Shown here: positions 7,746 to 17,270 of the stretch, in pieces
Layout: every line of letters begins with the position of its first letter
Numbering within the stretch: position 1 is the stretch's first letter
Source: Streptomyces chartreusis
Lineage (GTDB): Bacteria > Actinomycetota > Actinomycetes > Streptomycetales > Streptomycetaceae
Reading direction: 5' to 3'
DNA length: 64,000 nt
Assembly (NCBI RefSeq): GCF_008704715.1
Contig: NZ_CP023689.1
Span: 1,426,001-1,490,000 of the forward strand
The notes under the pieces: generated by a model
Told to the model about the DNA's origin: nothing
Databases searched by the model: none
What the model saw: the letters and a program-made list of their open reading frames with translations, nothing else
Program-made: the position numbers and the translations under genes

Positions 7746-10607
7746 TCAGATCCTGAAGCACCAGAAGTAGACCGCCCATGCGCCGCTGGCGGCCGGGCTG
7801 ATGGTGAGGGTGAAGCCGGTAGTGTCCGATGCCGTGATCGCATATGAGTGGACGATGTCGTCACGGATCGATGTGATCGGCAGCGGCTGTGTGAGCATGG
7901 TCGGGCCATAGGTTGCGCTGAAGCTGGTCGCCCCGGATGTCGCGTTGACGCTGCCTGTGAACAGGCCCTCGTTGCTTTCGGCGGCGGCAAAGTCACGCCA
8001 TCGACCGAAGTGCCTGGTCTGATTCGACTGGAAGTAGAACTGGTTCGTCGTGGCGTCGGTGCCGTCGTTCCATCCGATCCGTGCGGTTGACGTGGTCGCC
8101 AGGTAGATGCCGCCGTCCAGACCGTCGGAGTGGAACCCGGAGTAGAACACGTCGGGTTCGAGGCGGACGAAGCCGCCGCGGCGGTCCTGCCCCTCGGTGA
8201 CGATGGCGATCTCACTTGTGTTGGTCGAGAGGAAGACTCGCGCGAAAACGTCGGTGCCTCCGCCGTCGTCGAAGAGACCGCTGTTGACGCCGATGTTGGA
8301 GTCGGTGCCGCCGCTGCTGGCGTTGATGTAGGCGTAGTTGCTGCCCTCGTTGGCGAAGAACCGCAGCTCTGGGAGGAATGTGGCGGTCGGGTTGATCTCA
8401 AGGCGCTTGCCTGACGAACCGGAGACGAGCTGCCCGATGATGGATACGTTCCCGGTCGCGGCGTCGGCAAAGAAGGTACGGTCACCGCCTGCGTTGTAGG
8501 CCTCGAATCCGGACGCGGACATCTCCGCGCGGGGTCCGGTGTCGGCGGTCTTGAGGCGGGCCGCGACGACCCAGTCCGCCAGGATTGACCCGGCGGTGAC
8601 CTTGGAGACGGTCAGGTCGGAGATGTGCGCGTCGTCGATGAGCAGGGCCGTGCTGGACGCGGCTTCGGACGGGCCGGACTTGTTACCGGCCTTGTCGACC
8701 GCGACCACTCGGACGTACCGGGTGGAGGTCTCCTCGATCTGCACGGTCGCGACGACGGGGATCTGAGCCTGGATCATGCCCGCCGTTGCACTGACCTTGC
8801 CCTTCAGCGTGCTGGCGGACGGGGTGAAGTAGGGCTCGTAGTCGACGTGGATCTCAAGATGCTGGAGGTCGGACTCGAGGTTGAACGTGCCGCCGCTGCT
8901 CTTGCCGAGCTCGTGCGTGATCTGCAACGCGATCCGCGACCCGGCCACCGACGGCGCGGCCGGTGTGCTGGGTGGGATGTTGTCGGACGTCGCCACGAAC
9001 GTCGTCGTCGCGCTCCAGGCGCCGACGTTGCCCGCCTTGTCGACGGCGCGGATCTGTACGTCGTAGCCGATCCCGGGTGAGAGGTCGAGGAGTTCGGCGG
9101 TGCCCTGATCCCACCCGACGGTCATGTACTGCCACTCGGCGTTCGGGGCCGCGAACGGCTGCGCCCAGATCTGCATGTCCTGCCAGCGGACCTGGGAGAC
9201 CTGGGACCAGGTGGCCGGGTAGATCATGTCGGTGTCGATGGCGAAGCGGACGTCGTAGTGGTCGCCGTCGAGCACGGTCGACCCGTCGACGTTGAGCGGG
9301 GCGTTCCAGGTGAGGATGACCCGGGCCCGGGTGTAGCCGCGGTCGTCGAGGTACGCGGCCCCGACGAACGGCTCCACGAACGTGGGCACACCCGGGATGC
9401 TGGTGTCGGTGTTGGGGCGGGAACCGACCGGCTCGGTCCCCGCCGCGGTGAGGGCACGCTGGATGTCGCCGACGGTCACGGAGACCGTGGTGTCGGTCTC
9501 GGGCACGAAGTAGCGGGACAGGTCCCACCAGGTGCCGTCCCCGGCCCGGTAGGCGACCGTGTACGCGTCGGTGACCGACCACTGGACCTCGGTGACCTGA
9601 AGCTTGATTGGGTTCAGGCGGTGGCCGCGAAAGGTGACCTCGTTCGCGGTGTCGACGAGTCCGGCGTCCGGGTCGTACACCCACACGTAGTCGCCGACGT
9701 CGAACGTCCCGTGGATGTCGTAGTCCGCGGTGCTGAGGGTGAGGGCACTGCGCGTCGACGTGAATCTGTTGAGCTGGAGCTGGGCGCGCGTGTTGGCGTT
9801 GCCGGTGGACGTGTCGGACTCCGACACCATCCGCGTCATCACCAGCGCATTGCCGTGGATGTCCTTGTATCCGGTGGCCGGGAAGACGTTCGCCGACCCG
9901 GTCGCGATGCTCGCGCCCTCACCCTCGGCGAGGAGCAGCACCCGCGTCGAGTAGTCCTCCACATCCCGGGTGACATCGGTGGATCCGACCAGGGCGCGCA
10001 TGGCCATGTCCTCGCCGGCGCCGCGGGTGACGATGATGCACTGCGGTGTGGTGACGTACAGGTCGCTCTCGGGGCCGGCGTCGAGGGTGCCGTTGCCGTT
10101 GACCCGCCACGACACCGGGACCGACTCGGTGGACATGGTGTCGCACACGTAGTCGATCGCGGCGCGCGGCGTCTCGTACTGGTGGCGGCCGGTGTACTGG
10201 CCGGACACCGAGTGGATGGTGCCCGCGGTGACCGCCCCGGAGGCGGGCAGCAGCATGTTGATCGTCGTCGCGAACGTCGCACTGGCCGGGGCGATCGCGT
10301 TCTCGAAGACGTCGCCCTTGTCGTCCTCGTCGCCGAGCCACATCGCCATGCCGACGCCGCCGACGCTGAGGTCGTCGCCGACGGCGTTGGTGCGGCCGTC
10401 GTCACCCCAGGTGCGGGTGCGGACCACGCCGACGTAGCGGGCCACGTCGAGGAGCGCGTCGCCGTACTGGGCGACGGGGATGTTCCGGCCGGGCACGATC
10501 GCGACATGCCCGAAGTACTCCAGGGCATCGAGGGTGTCGCGGGGGATACCGGGGGCGAGCTTGATTTCCCAGGAGCCTAGCTTGCGGACGGCCTCGGAGA
10601 CGGACAC
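7746..10607 (-). CDS. tail hub / minor tail protein with fibronectin-III-like repeats, 953 aa
   Basis: A large minor tail protein. The N-terminal 400 residues (SWEIKLAPGIPRDTLDALEYFGHVAIVPG) correspond to the tail-tip hub region seen after the distal tail protein in siphophages. Two fibronectin-III-like domains follow. Each ends in a similar strand, YDVQIRAVDKAGNVGAWSA near residue 521 and YVRVVAVDKAGNKSGPSEA near 636. Residues 660-740 (HISDLTVSKVTAGSILADWV) form a fibre-like linker, and the C-terminus ends in aromatic-rich beta segments. It probably forms the tip baseplate and contributes to adsorption. Confidence 0.82.
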   Translation of the reverse strand: MSVSEAVRKLGSWEIKLAPGIPRDTLDALEYFGHVAIVPGRNIPVAQYGDALLDVARYVGVVRTRTWGDDGRTNAVGDDLSVGGVGMAMWLGDEDDKGDVFENAIAPASATFATTINMLLPASGAVTAGTIHSVSGQYTGRHQYETPRAAIDYVCDTMSTESVPVSWRVNGNGTLDAGPESDLYVTTPQCIIVTRGAGEDMAMRALVGSTDVTRDVEDYSTRVLLLAEGEGASIATGSANVFPATGYKDIHGNALVMTRMVSESDTSTGNANTRAQLQLNRFTSTRSALTLSTADYDIHGTFDVGDYVWVYDPDAGLVDTANEVTFRGHRLNPIKLQVTEVQWSVTDAYTVAYRAGDGTWWDLSRYFVPETDTTVSVTVGDIQRALTAAGTEPVGSRPNTDTSIPGVPTFVEPFVGAAYLDDRGYTRARVILTWNAPLNVDGSTVLDGDHYDVRFAIDTDMIYPATWSQVSQVRWQDMQIWAQPFAAPNAEWQYMTVGWDQGTAELLDLSPGIGYDVQIRAVDKAGNVGAWSATTTFVATSDNIPPSTPAAPSVAGSRIALQITHELGKSSGGTFNLESDLQHLEIHVDYEPYFTPSASTLKGKVSATAGMIQAQIPVVATVQIEETSTRYVRVVAVDKAGNKSGPSEAASSTALLIDDAHISDLTVSKVTAGSILADWVVAARLKTADTGPRAEMSASGFEAYNAGGDRTFFADAATGNVSIIGQLVSGSSGKRLEINPTATFLPELRFFANEGSNYAYINASSGGTDSNIGVNSGLFDDGGGTDVFARVFLSTNTSEIAIVTEGQDRRGGFVRLEPDVFYSGFHSDGLDGGIYLATTSTARIGWNDGTDATTNQFYFQSNQTRHFGRWRDFAAAESNEGLFTGSVNATSGATSFSATYGPTMLTQPLPITSIRDDIVHSYAITASDTTGFTLTISPAASGAWAVYFWCFRI

Positions 10608-10610
10608 CAG

Positions 10611-11825
10611 TCACCTCCTCACGGCGTAGGTCGACTCCGCCAGGCAGGCGATGTACATGTTCCGCAGGTCGGTAGCGGCGTCACCGGACACGGCGGACGA
10701 TCCTCCGGCCTCGACGCCGAGCCAGAAGTCCAGGGCCGCGGTGGCGGCCAGGGATACGCCGCCGTTGGCGTGCGCGGTGAAGGTGTGCGCGGATCCGGCG
10801 GCAAAGCGGTTGCCGTCGAGGTCGTTGCTGGTGGCGCGCACGTACCCGGACGCGGCGAAGCTGGTGTTGGTCTCCAGCGTCTGCCGGTACACGGCCAGCG
10901 TGGCCGCCGACCCGGATTGCAGGTAGCCCTCAACGAACCGTGAGCCGCGGCGCAGTGTGAGGTCGAGGGTGGCGCGGCCCGGGCTGCGGCTGGCGGTGAG
11001 GCGGATGATGCACTGCTCGGGGTCGTTGCGGAGGATGCTCGCCGCATCCCACGCCGCCATCGTGCTGCCCCCCACCGTGACGTTCCAGTACTTCGAGTGC
11101 CAGCCGCCCCCGGTGTACGCCTGCACGTCAAGGACGCCGGCCGACGCGGACGGGATGACGTTGACGAGCCCGTTGGACATGGCCCAGTCGTCGGCGGGCA
11201 GCGGCCGGTCGGTGCCGTCGACTTCGTAGGCGGACGCTGAGGCGGTGTCGTTGATGCGGACCCGGCCGTCGAGGAAGTCGCCGGGATCGCAGCCCCACCG
11301 GGGCGAGGTGTTCGCGGGCACGCTGCGGTAGACGGTGATCGCACCGTCCGCCCCGGTCCGAGTCATGCTGGTCGGACTACTGGCGCCGGTGTAGTAGGCG
11401 TAGTGCCCGATCGGCGGCGCGTGCCAGCGCTCCCCCAGCAGGCTGAAGTCGTTGTCGCGGACCGTGCCCGTCAGCCGGGACTGGAGGTCGATCTCACCTT
11501 CGGACCCGAGCCGCTCCAGGTTGATCTTCCAGTTGGCGGTGGCCACGTCGCCGACGTACTCGGTCCACGTGCTGTCGGCGTCCTTGACCTGGTAGTAGCC
11601 GTTGCGTTCCGGCTTGTCGGTGAAGGTGACCGCGATCGGGGTGCCCCGGTCGAGGGCGTTGATGCTGTCGTGGACGGCGACTACGTCGGCGCGGGCGCGC
11701 GGCGGCCACGACTCCTGCCCGTCCAGGGCGAGGGTGCGGGAGTCCCCGCCGGCCTCGGCCGCGGTGAATGTCTCCCGCAGCGTGAGCCGGCCGAGCCGTA
11801 CATCGCCCCAACCGAAATCCGCCAT
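10611..11825 (-). CDS. distal tail (Dit-like) minor tail protein, 404 aa
   Basis: This gene lies directly after the tape measure, with which it shares an ATGA overlap. That is the position of the distal tail protein that closes the tube. The N-terminal part (TPIAVTFTDKPERNGYYQVKD, then TANWKINLERLG) is the compact beta ring domain common to such proteins. Residues 150-400 are a beta-rich carbohydrate-binding-like extension, which suggests an evolved Dit with host-surface contact. No signal peptide or membrane segment. Confidence 0.75.
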   Translation of the reverse strand: MADFGWGDVRLGRLTLRETFTAAEAGGDSRTLALDGQESWPPRARADVVAVHDSINALDRGTPIAVTFTDKPERNGYYQVKDADSTWTEYVGDVATANWKINLERLGSEGEIDLQSRLTGTVRDNDFSLLGERWHAPPIGHYAYYTGASSPTSMTRTGADGAITVYRSVPANTSPRWGCDPGDFLDGRVRINDTASASAYEVDGTDRPLPADDWAMSNGLVNVIPSASAGVLDVQAYTGGGWHSKYWNVTVGGSTMAAWDAASILRNDPEQCIIRLTASRSPGRATLDLTLRRGSRFVEGYLQSGSAATLAVYRQTLETNTSFAASGYVRATSNDLDGNRFAAGSAHTFTAHANGGVSLAATAALDFWLGVEAGGSSAVSGDAATDLRNMYIACLAESTYAVRR

Positions 11826-14800
11826 CAGGCACGCTCCCTGTCAAACTTGCGCAAGGCTTCCTTCATCTCGACTACGAGCGCCCGCGCCGCAGCGCGCCGG
11901 TCGGCCGGGCTGGAGAAGTCGAACGTGCCGCTCACAGTGATGTTCTCGATCTTCACGCTGCCGCCCGCCCCGCTGTTGCTGACGAGCCGCTCGAAGAAGG
12001 CGTTCTGCTCCGGCGTGAGGATCCGCTCCGGCCTGCCGGTCGCGTTGACGGCCATCGTCGCCCCAGGCTGGAGCAGGCCGCCACTGTCGAACTTCGCGGC
12101 TGGCGCGAAGCCCCAACGGCTGGTGAAGAGGCTGTCCTTGTAGGAGCGGGCGCCCTTGCCGACGATGACGCCGTCCCCGCCGCGGCTCTCCACGTTGACC
12201 CCGGCGATCGTGCCCGCCGTGTGACCGACACCGGCGTTCGTGATTCCGATCATGAAGGGGGAGTTCAGGTTCCGCACCCAGCCGCCCGGGCCGCTGCTTC
12301 CGGAGAATGCGCCCGTCGCCCACCGGCGGTGCGGCCGCTCACCCCGGATCACAGACTCGATGGCGGACATCAGACCCGAGCAGTCCCAGCTGGGGTTTCC
12401 GTTGCCCGCCCACTGGTACGGCAGCCCGTTCTGTGTGCGCACCCACGACAGAGCCCGCTGCACCGCAGGCCCCCCGGCCGCCTTCTTGTCCTCCTTGCCG
12501 AACCACGACAGCATCCCGTCCAACGCCTTGTTCGACAGGCCGCGCATCAGCGAGCCGACGCCGCCGCCGGGGATCTGGTTGATGAGCGGCCGCACCATCG
12601 AGTTGATCGCCTTCTGCGCGGCCGCCTTCAGGCCGCCGACGACGATGTTCTTCGCCCAGGAGGCGACGGAGCCGATCGCGCTGGTGATGGAGCCGACGAT
12701 GCCGCCCTCGGCGAAGTGCTGGGCGCCGGCCTGCTGGCGCGTCTTCTCCTGCTGCTTGGTGGGGTTGCCGCCGGTGCGGGTGGGCTTGTCCCTGCCGAGC
12801 ATGGCGTCGATGCCTCGGTGTCCGCCGAGTTGGGCGACCTGCTGGTTGGACAGGATGCGCTCGCCGGGGGTGAGCATGGCGGGGACGGTGTCGCTGTTGC
12901 CCTGGCCGGGGACGACGCCGCCCTTGTTGAAGCCGAGGCTGATCGCGGGCAGGGTCAGCTTCGAGGAGATCTTCCCGGCGATGGTGTTCCACATGGAGCG
13001 GATGCCGCCGTACACGTTCTTGATGACCCACTTGACCGGGGCGCCGATCGTCGACTTGATGCCGTTCCAGATCGTGCCGAGCGCGTTCTTGAGGTTGGTG
13101 AACGCGGACCGCATGCCTGAGCTGAACTCGGAGATCTTCGAGCGGACCGTGGAGAAGATCGACGACACCTTGTCGCGGGCGCCGTTCCACAGCGAATTCC
13201 ACGTGCTGGTGATCGCATTCTTCAGTCCGGTCACGCTGGCCTTGAAACTCGTCCACGCGCTGGTCACTGCGTTCTTCAGGCCGGACCAGAAGCTGTTCCA
13301 CTTCTCCCGGACGCTGTTCCACAAGCTGTTCCAGGTGCTGACCAACCAGTTCTTCAGCCCAGTGAAGATCTCCTTTGTCTTCGTCCATAGCGACGTGAAC
13401 CATCGGATGATCGCCTTGACGAGGTCGGGGATGACCGAGTGGCCGACGAGGAAGTCGTACAGCCAGGTGAATTTGTCAGCGACCCACTTCACGGCGCCGC
13501 TGATCTTGTCGACGAACGTCGTGATCCAGCCGATGATCGTCGTGATGACCGGGATGAGGATGCCGATCGCCCCGGCCAGGATCCCCGTGAACATCTCCGC
13601 CAGCTTCACGATCAGCGGGATCAGCGGCGTGAGGACCTGGATCGCCAGGTTCGCCAGCGCCAGCGCCAGCTGCGACAGGGGCGGGATCAGCGGGATCAGC
13701 GCCGTGATGATCGGCGGGAACAGCGGCGCCAGCTGCGCCACCAGCTGACCGAACATTCCGACGATCGGCAGGAGCGCCGCGATCACAGGCTGCAAGCCCG
13801 ACACCAGCGCGCCCACCAGGATCGACACGCTCTGCCCGATGGCCGGCAGGTACGGGGCCAGCGCCGAGATGACCGCGGCGATGAGCTCGCCGATCGGCTG
13901 GAGCAGCGGGGTGAGCTGCTGCGCCAGGTCGAGGAGGATGCCACCGATGTCCTCGATCACCGGCAGCAGTGCGTCGATGATCGGCATCAAGGCTTCGCCC
14001 AGCGATGCCGCCAGTTCGGCCAGCACGGGCCCGAACTTCTCCGCCAGTTCCGTCACCACCGGGGCGAGCGCGGCCAGCAGCGGCAGCAGCGCCTCGATCA
14101 CCGCGCCGAGCGTGCCGGCCACCAGCTTGGCGACCGCGTGGACCGCTTCGAAGATCGACGTGAGTGCCTTCTGTACTTCCGGCATCTCGGTGATCCGACG
14201 CAGTTCGGCGAACATCGCGCCGAGCGATCCGAGTGCGTCGCCTCCGCCCGCGGCAGCGGCGTCCATGATGTTGCCGAAGGTGTGGCCGATGTCGCTGAGC
14301 AGGTCTTTGAACTGCTTCGCCGTATCGATCGCCCGGTTGATCGACTCCTCAAGCGAGCCCGACGCGAGCCCCTTGCTGATGCGCTGCGCCCAGCGGTCCG
14401 TGGTCTCCGCCACCGCATTCGTCAGCCGTGCGAACGCGGGCGCCGCCGCAATGGAGATCTGCGACAGGCCCGTGATGATCTGCGCGGGCAGCTTCGACAG
14501 CGGCGCCAGGCCGCCGTTGAGGCTGGCAAACAGCTGCCGCATCTGCCCGGTCTTCGCCAGTTCGATGACCGCGTTGGCGGCGTTCTTCGCCATGAGGTTC
14601 AGCACGTTGGCCGTGCCCACCAGGCCGTCCCGCAGCGGCGGGATGATCGTGGTCGACATCTCGGTGAACTTCTGCCCGAGCCCGGCGAACAGGGCGTCCT
14701 GCACGTCCAGCTTCAGGCTCCGCCACGCTGCGGCCTGCGAGAGGACCGCGTTGACGAACTCCTGGGCGACCGGGGACAGCTTGGCCATGGCCTCGCCGAG

Positions 14801-16417
14801 CTTGTTCGTGGCCGTCGCGCCGGAGGTCTGCGCGTCCGCGAGGGCCTGCGCTGCGACCCGGGCGGCTTCCTGGGCGTCGGCGATCTGCCGGGCCCCGTCC
14901 TTCGCGGCCTGCGCTGCCGCGGCATGGGCGTCGGCGACGTCCCGCTGTGCCCGGGCGACCTGCTGCGCGCCCTCCTGCTGCGTGCGCGAGGCCTCCAGTT
15001 CCGCGTCCCGCAGTGCCTGCGTGCGGTCCGTGATCTGCCGGGTGGCGTCTGCGATGTCCTTCTTCGCGCCGGTGACCTTCTCCGAGCCCTCCACCCCGGC
15101 CGCGTTCGCCGCTGCGGCGTCCTCTTGCAGCCGCGCGGTCTCGGTCTGCTGCTCCTTCAGTGCCTGGACGGCCTTGTCGTAGGCGAGCTGTGCCTTGTCC
15201 AAGTCCTCCTGGCTGGCGGCGGCGCCCTTGGCCTTGACGGCGGCGAGTTCCTGCTCGGCGTCCTGGAGGTCGAGGACGCGCTGCCGCTGGTCCAGTTCGG
15301 CGCCGACGAGCCGGTTGTTGAGGTCTTCGAGATCCTCGGCGGCCTCACGGCGGGCGTCGTTGAGGTCTTCCTGCGCCTCGCGGGCGGCGCGCTGCGCGTC
15401 GGCGAGGTCCCGTTCGGCGTCCGCGACGGACTGCGCGGCCCGCCGGTTGGCGTCGGCGACGGACTGGACGGTGTTCTTCAGCTCCAGCTGGGCGTCCGCG
15501 ATGTCCCGCGCGGCCCGCACCCGAGCTTCGGCGGCGGCGACTTCGGCGTCCTTGACGGCCTGCTGCGCCTTCGCCAGCGACCGCTGTGCCGTCTCGACCT
15601 TCCGGGTCGCGGACTCGGCGGCGCCGGCGGACTTGGTGGCCGGGGCGAACGCGGCCTTGAACGCGTCGCCCATCCCGGCCGTGCCGAGCTTGATGACGGT
15701 GAACGCGGACGCCAGCGACAGGATCGCGGGCGCTGCGAGGGATGCGGCCGGGCCCATCGCCGCGATCGACTGCCCGAGCGCGGCGAGGGTGGGCAGTGCG
15801 CCGACGATGATGGAGGCGAGCATGGCGATCCGCGACGACAGCATGCCGACCCCGCCGGCGGAGCTGCTGGCGCTGCCTCCCAGCCCGGCGAGGCCGGCGA
15901 GGCTTCCGAGCATGCGGGCGCGGACGTTGACGGTGCGGTCGCGGGTGAGGAACCGCAGGGACGCGTTGGCGTCGGCGGTGTCGGCGCGGGCCTGCACGGT
16001 CATGGTGCGCCGGCGGACCAGGTTGGCGATGCTGTCCGCGGCGACGCGGGTGTCGACGTCCAGGCCGATGCGGACGGTGCGGCGCTGGGTGAGATTGCGA
16101 ATCTCCTGCGCAGCCACACGGGTGTCGACCGACGCGCGGATGTTGACGACGCGGTCCTTCGTCAGCTCGTCGAGCTTGGCCCGGACCCGCTGTGCGGATG
16201 TGGTGGACAGGTCGGCGTCGATGACCGCTTTGAGGACAGTGCGGGAGTGCTGGTCGGCGAATCGGCGCAGCTTCGCGAGGGCGACGGAGTCATCGAGGTC
16301 GAGGGTGACCGTGGCCTTGTTCTTCGACTGGCGCAGCCGCTGCATGGCCCGGTCGTAGTTCGACTCGTCGGCCGTGACCTCGACGTAGCCTTCGGCGATG
16401 CGGAATGCGCCTGCCAC
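11825..16417 (-). CDS. tape measure protein with C-terminal NlpC/P60-like peptidase, 1530 aa
   Basis: The longest gene of the window. It sets tail length and is threaded through the tube. Residues 55-170 carry about four copies of a 35-residue repeat (ending RTVRIGLDVDTRVAADS or similar). Residues 190-250 are hydrophobic, 269-530 are a long Ala/Asp/Glu-rich coiled coil, and about 772-975 are strongly hydrophobic helices that could insert into membrane. Near the C-terminus NPSWDCSGLMSAI places Cys1346 and NAGVGHTAGTI places His1399, the dyad spacing of an NlpC/P60-like cell-wall peptidase. It would help DNA cross peptidoglycan. The length predicts a tail near 200 nm (inference). Confidence 0.93.
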   Translation of the reverse strand: MAGAFRIAEGYVEVTADESNYDRAMQRLRQSKNKATVTLDLDDSVALAKLRRFADQHSRTVLKAVIDADLSTTSAQRVRAKLDELTKDRVVNIRASVDTRVAAQEIRNLTQRRTVRIGLDVDTRVAADSIANLVRRRTMTVQARADTADANASLRFLTRDRTVNVRARMLGSLAGLAGLGGSASSSAGGVGMLSSRIAMLASIIVGALPTLAALGQSIAAMGPAASLAAPAILSLASAFTVIKLGTAGMGDAFKAAFAPATKSAGAAESATRKVETAQRSLAKAQQAVKDAEVAAAEARVRAARDIADAQLELKNTVQSVADANRRAAQSVADAERDLADAQRAAREAQEDLNDARREAAEDLEDLNNRLVGAELDQRQRVLDLQDAEQELAAVKAKGAAASQEDLDKAQLAYDKAVQALKEQQTETARLQEDAAAANAAGVEGSEKVTGAKKDIADATRQITDRTQALRDAELEASRTQQEGAQQVARAQRDVADAHAAAAQAAKDGARQIADAQEAARVAAQALADAQTSGATATNKLGEAMAKLSPVAQEFVNAVLSQAAAWRSLKLDVQDALFAGLGQKFTEMSTTIIPPLRDGLVGTANVLNLMAKNAANAVIELAKTGQMRQLFASLNGGLAPLSKLPAQIITGLSQISIAAAPAFARLTNAVAETTDRWAQRISKGLASGSLEESINRAIDTAKQFKDLLSDIGHTFGNIMDAAAAGGGDALGSLGAMFAELRRITEMPEVQKALTSIFEAVHAVAKLVAGTLGAVIEALLPLLAALAPVVTELAEKFGPVLAELAASLGEALMPIIDALLPVIEDIGGILLDLAQQLTPLLQPIGELIAAVISALAPYLPAIGQSVSILVGALVSGLQPVIAALLPIVGMFGQLVAQLAPLFPPIITALIPLIPPLSQLALALANLAIQVLTPLIPLIVKLAEMFTGILAGAIGILIPVITTIIGWITTFVDKISGAVKWVADKFTWLYDFLVGHSVIPDLVKAIIRWFTSLWTKTKEIFTGLKNWLVSTWNSLWNSVREKWNSFWSGLKNAVTSAWTSFKASVTGLKNAITSTWNSLWNGARDKVSSIFSTVRSKISEFSSGMRSAFTNLKNALGTIWNGIKSTIGAPVKWVIKNVYGGIRSMWNTIAGKISSKLTLPAISLGFNKGGVVPGQGNSDTVPAMLTPGERILSNQQVAQLGGHRGIDAMLGRDKPTRTGGNPTKQQEKTRQQAGAQHFAEGGIVGSITSAIGSVASWAKNIVVGGLKAAAQKAINSMVRPLINQIPGGGVGSLMRGLSNKALDGMLSWFGKEDKKAAGGPAVQRALSWVRTQNGLPYQWAGNGNPSWDCSGLMSAIESVIRGERPHRRWATGAFSGSSGPGGWVRNLNSPFMIGITNAGVGHTAGTIAGVNVESRGGDGVIVGKGARSYKDSLFTSRWGFAPAAKFDSGGLLQPGATMAVNATGRPERILTPEQNAFFERLVSNSGAGGSVKIENITVSGTFDFSSPADRRAAARALVVEMKEALRKFDRERA

Positions 16418-16420
16418 GGT

Positions 16421-16825
16421 CTACCCTCCCTGCCCCACGCTGACCACGCCCGGGAATTTGGCCCGGAGCTGGGTCAGGCTCAGCTCTGTCACGTCACCCC
16501 GCTCTGCTGGTGCGGGGCTGCTGCTGCGGGTTGGGGTGGTGCTGCGTGCTGGTTCGCGGCGCTCGCGTTCGGCTTCGACGCGGGCTGCCATCACGCCTTG
16601 GTAGGCGGTGAGGCGGTGCGCGAGGGCGAAGTAGCGGCGGGCGCTGATGTCGACTTGCTCAAGGTCGATGCGGTAGATGGCGAGGAAGTCGGCGTCCAGG
16701 TCGTCCTCGTGGTCGAGGACCCAGCTGACCTCAGCGATGCGGTCCCAGACCGGTTCCGAGAGGTCCGTCCGGCCGAAGCGCTCCCGTAGGAGCCGCATCC
16801 ACTCGGGGGTTACCGGGTCGCCGCT
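16421..16825 (-). CDS. tail assembly chaperone, frameshift-only C-terminal part (long form)
   Basis: This frame is entered from the upstream chaperone gene by a -1 slip at 16825-16831. The fused product is about 269 residues: 135 from the upstream frame and 134 from this one. The junction reads through SGDPVTPEWMRLLRERFG without a break. The internal ATG at 16798 would cut that domain and has no good ribosome site, so independent translation is less likely. The long form is expected to bind the tape measure, as lambda gpGT does. The extension is helical and ends in a basic and acidic tail just before the tape measure gene. Confidence 0.82.
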   Translation of the reverse strand, partial: SGDPVTPEWMRLLRERFGRTDLSEPVWDRIAEVSWVLDHEDDLDADFLAIYRIDLEQVDISARRYFALAHRLTAYQGVMAARVEAERERREPARSTTPTRSSSPAPAERGDVTELSLTQLRAKFPGVVSVGQGG

Positions 16826-17229
16826 TTTCCCTCCTTCTTCTCTCCCTTGCCGAGGGAGAGGTCGATGACGATCTGGATGATCTTCTGTAGTTGGTCGTCC
16901 TTCAGTGCCCGCGACGACTCCAGCGCTTCGTAGGCTTCCGCCCCGAGCACGCGAGTGAGGAGGGTCGGGGCGGCGAACTGCTCGCCGATCTCGCCTGCTG
17001 TGCGCAGGTACTGGAGGGCTACGCCTGGCGGGATGTCCTTGGGGATCGTGTACTCGGTGTCACCGATGTAGAACAGCGGGACGCGCTCTTCCGGAACCTC
17101 GTCGTCGGCGGCGATCCGGATCGGCTCGAAGTCGAGGTCTCCGGGCGCGCTGCCGTTGACGGGCTTGGCCGCCGCCCTCTTGCGGGCGGCGGTCGCCTGG
17201 CGGGTGGAACGACTGGTGGTGGATGCCAT
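16810..17229 (-). CDS. tail assembly chaperone, short form, 139 aa
   Basis: The short chaperone lies between the major tail protein and the tape measure, the conserved position of lambda G-like genes. It begins MASTTSRSTRQATAARKRAA, a basic flexible N-terminus, followed by a structured part with YIGDTEYTIPKDIPPG and a helical C-terminus ending in a Lys/Glu run. That Lys/Glu run encodes the slippery site. Most ribosomes should stop here and a minority should frameshift. No enzymatic function is expected. It coats the tape measure during tail assembly and is absent from virions. Confidence 0.85.
   Translation of the reverse strand: MASTTSRSTRQATAARKRAAAKPVNGSAPGDLDFEPIRIAADDEVPEERVPLFYIGDTEYTIPKDIPPGVALQYLRTAGEIGEQFAAPTLLTRVLGAEAYEALESSRALKDDQLQKIIQIVIDLSLGKGEKKEGKAATR
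16825..16831 (-). promoter_or_regulatory. -1 ribosomal frameshift slippery heptamer GGGAAAA
   Basis: On the minus strand the codons read GAG GGA AAA GCG, giving the canonical X XXY YYZ heptamer G-GGA-AAA in the correct phase. A -1 slip joins the two chaperone frames without any stop. The zero frame ends 12 bases later at TAA. Position, order and heptamer match the conserved G/GT frameshift of long-tailed phages. Confidence 0.85.
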
Positions 17230-17270
17230 GGGTGGTGCTCCTCGGGTGGGCAGGGTCAGGGGGCGACGGG

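Noticed and set aside
9258..10580. A 440-codon plus-strand open frame opposite the tail hub gene
   Set aside because: Antisense shadow with low-complexity Gly/Val/Arg composition. The hub gene on the other strand has fibronectin-III-like repeats.
13439..16789. A very long plus-strand open frame (over 1100 codons) opposite the tape measure gene
   Set aside because: It is the antisense shadow of a GC-rich coding sequence. Its product is Arg/Gly/Asp-rich with no domain pattern, and the minus-strand tape measure explains the region.
16421..16798. Independent tail gene starting at ATG 16798
   Set aside because: No good ribosome site, and the -1 frame reads smoothly through the upstream slippery heptamer, which is the conserved arrangement.
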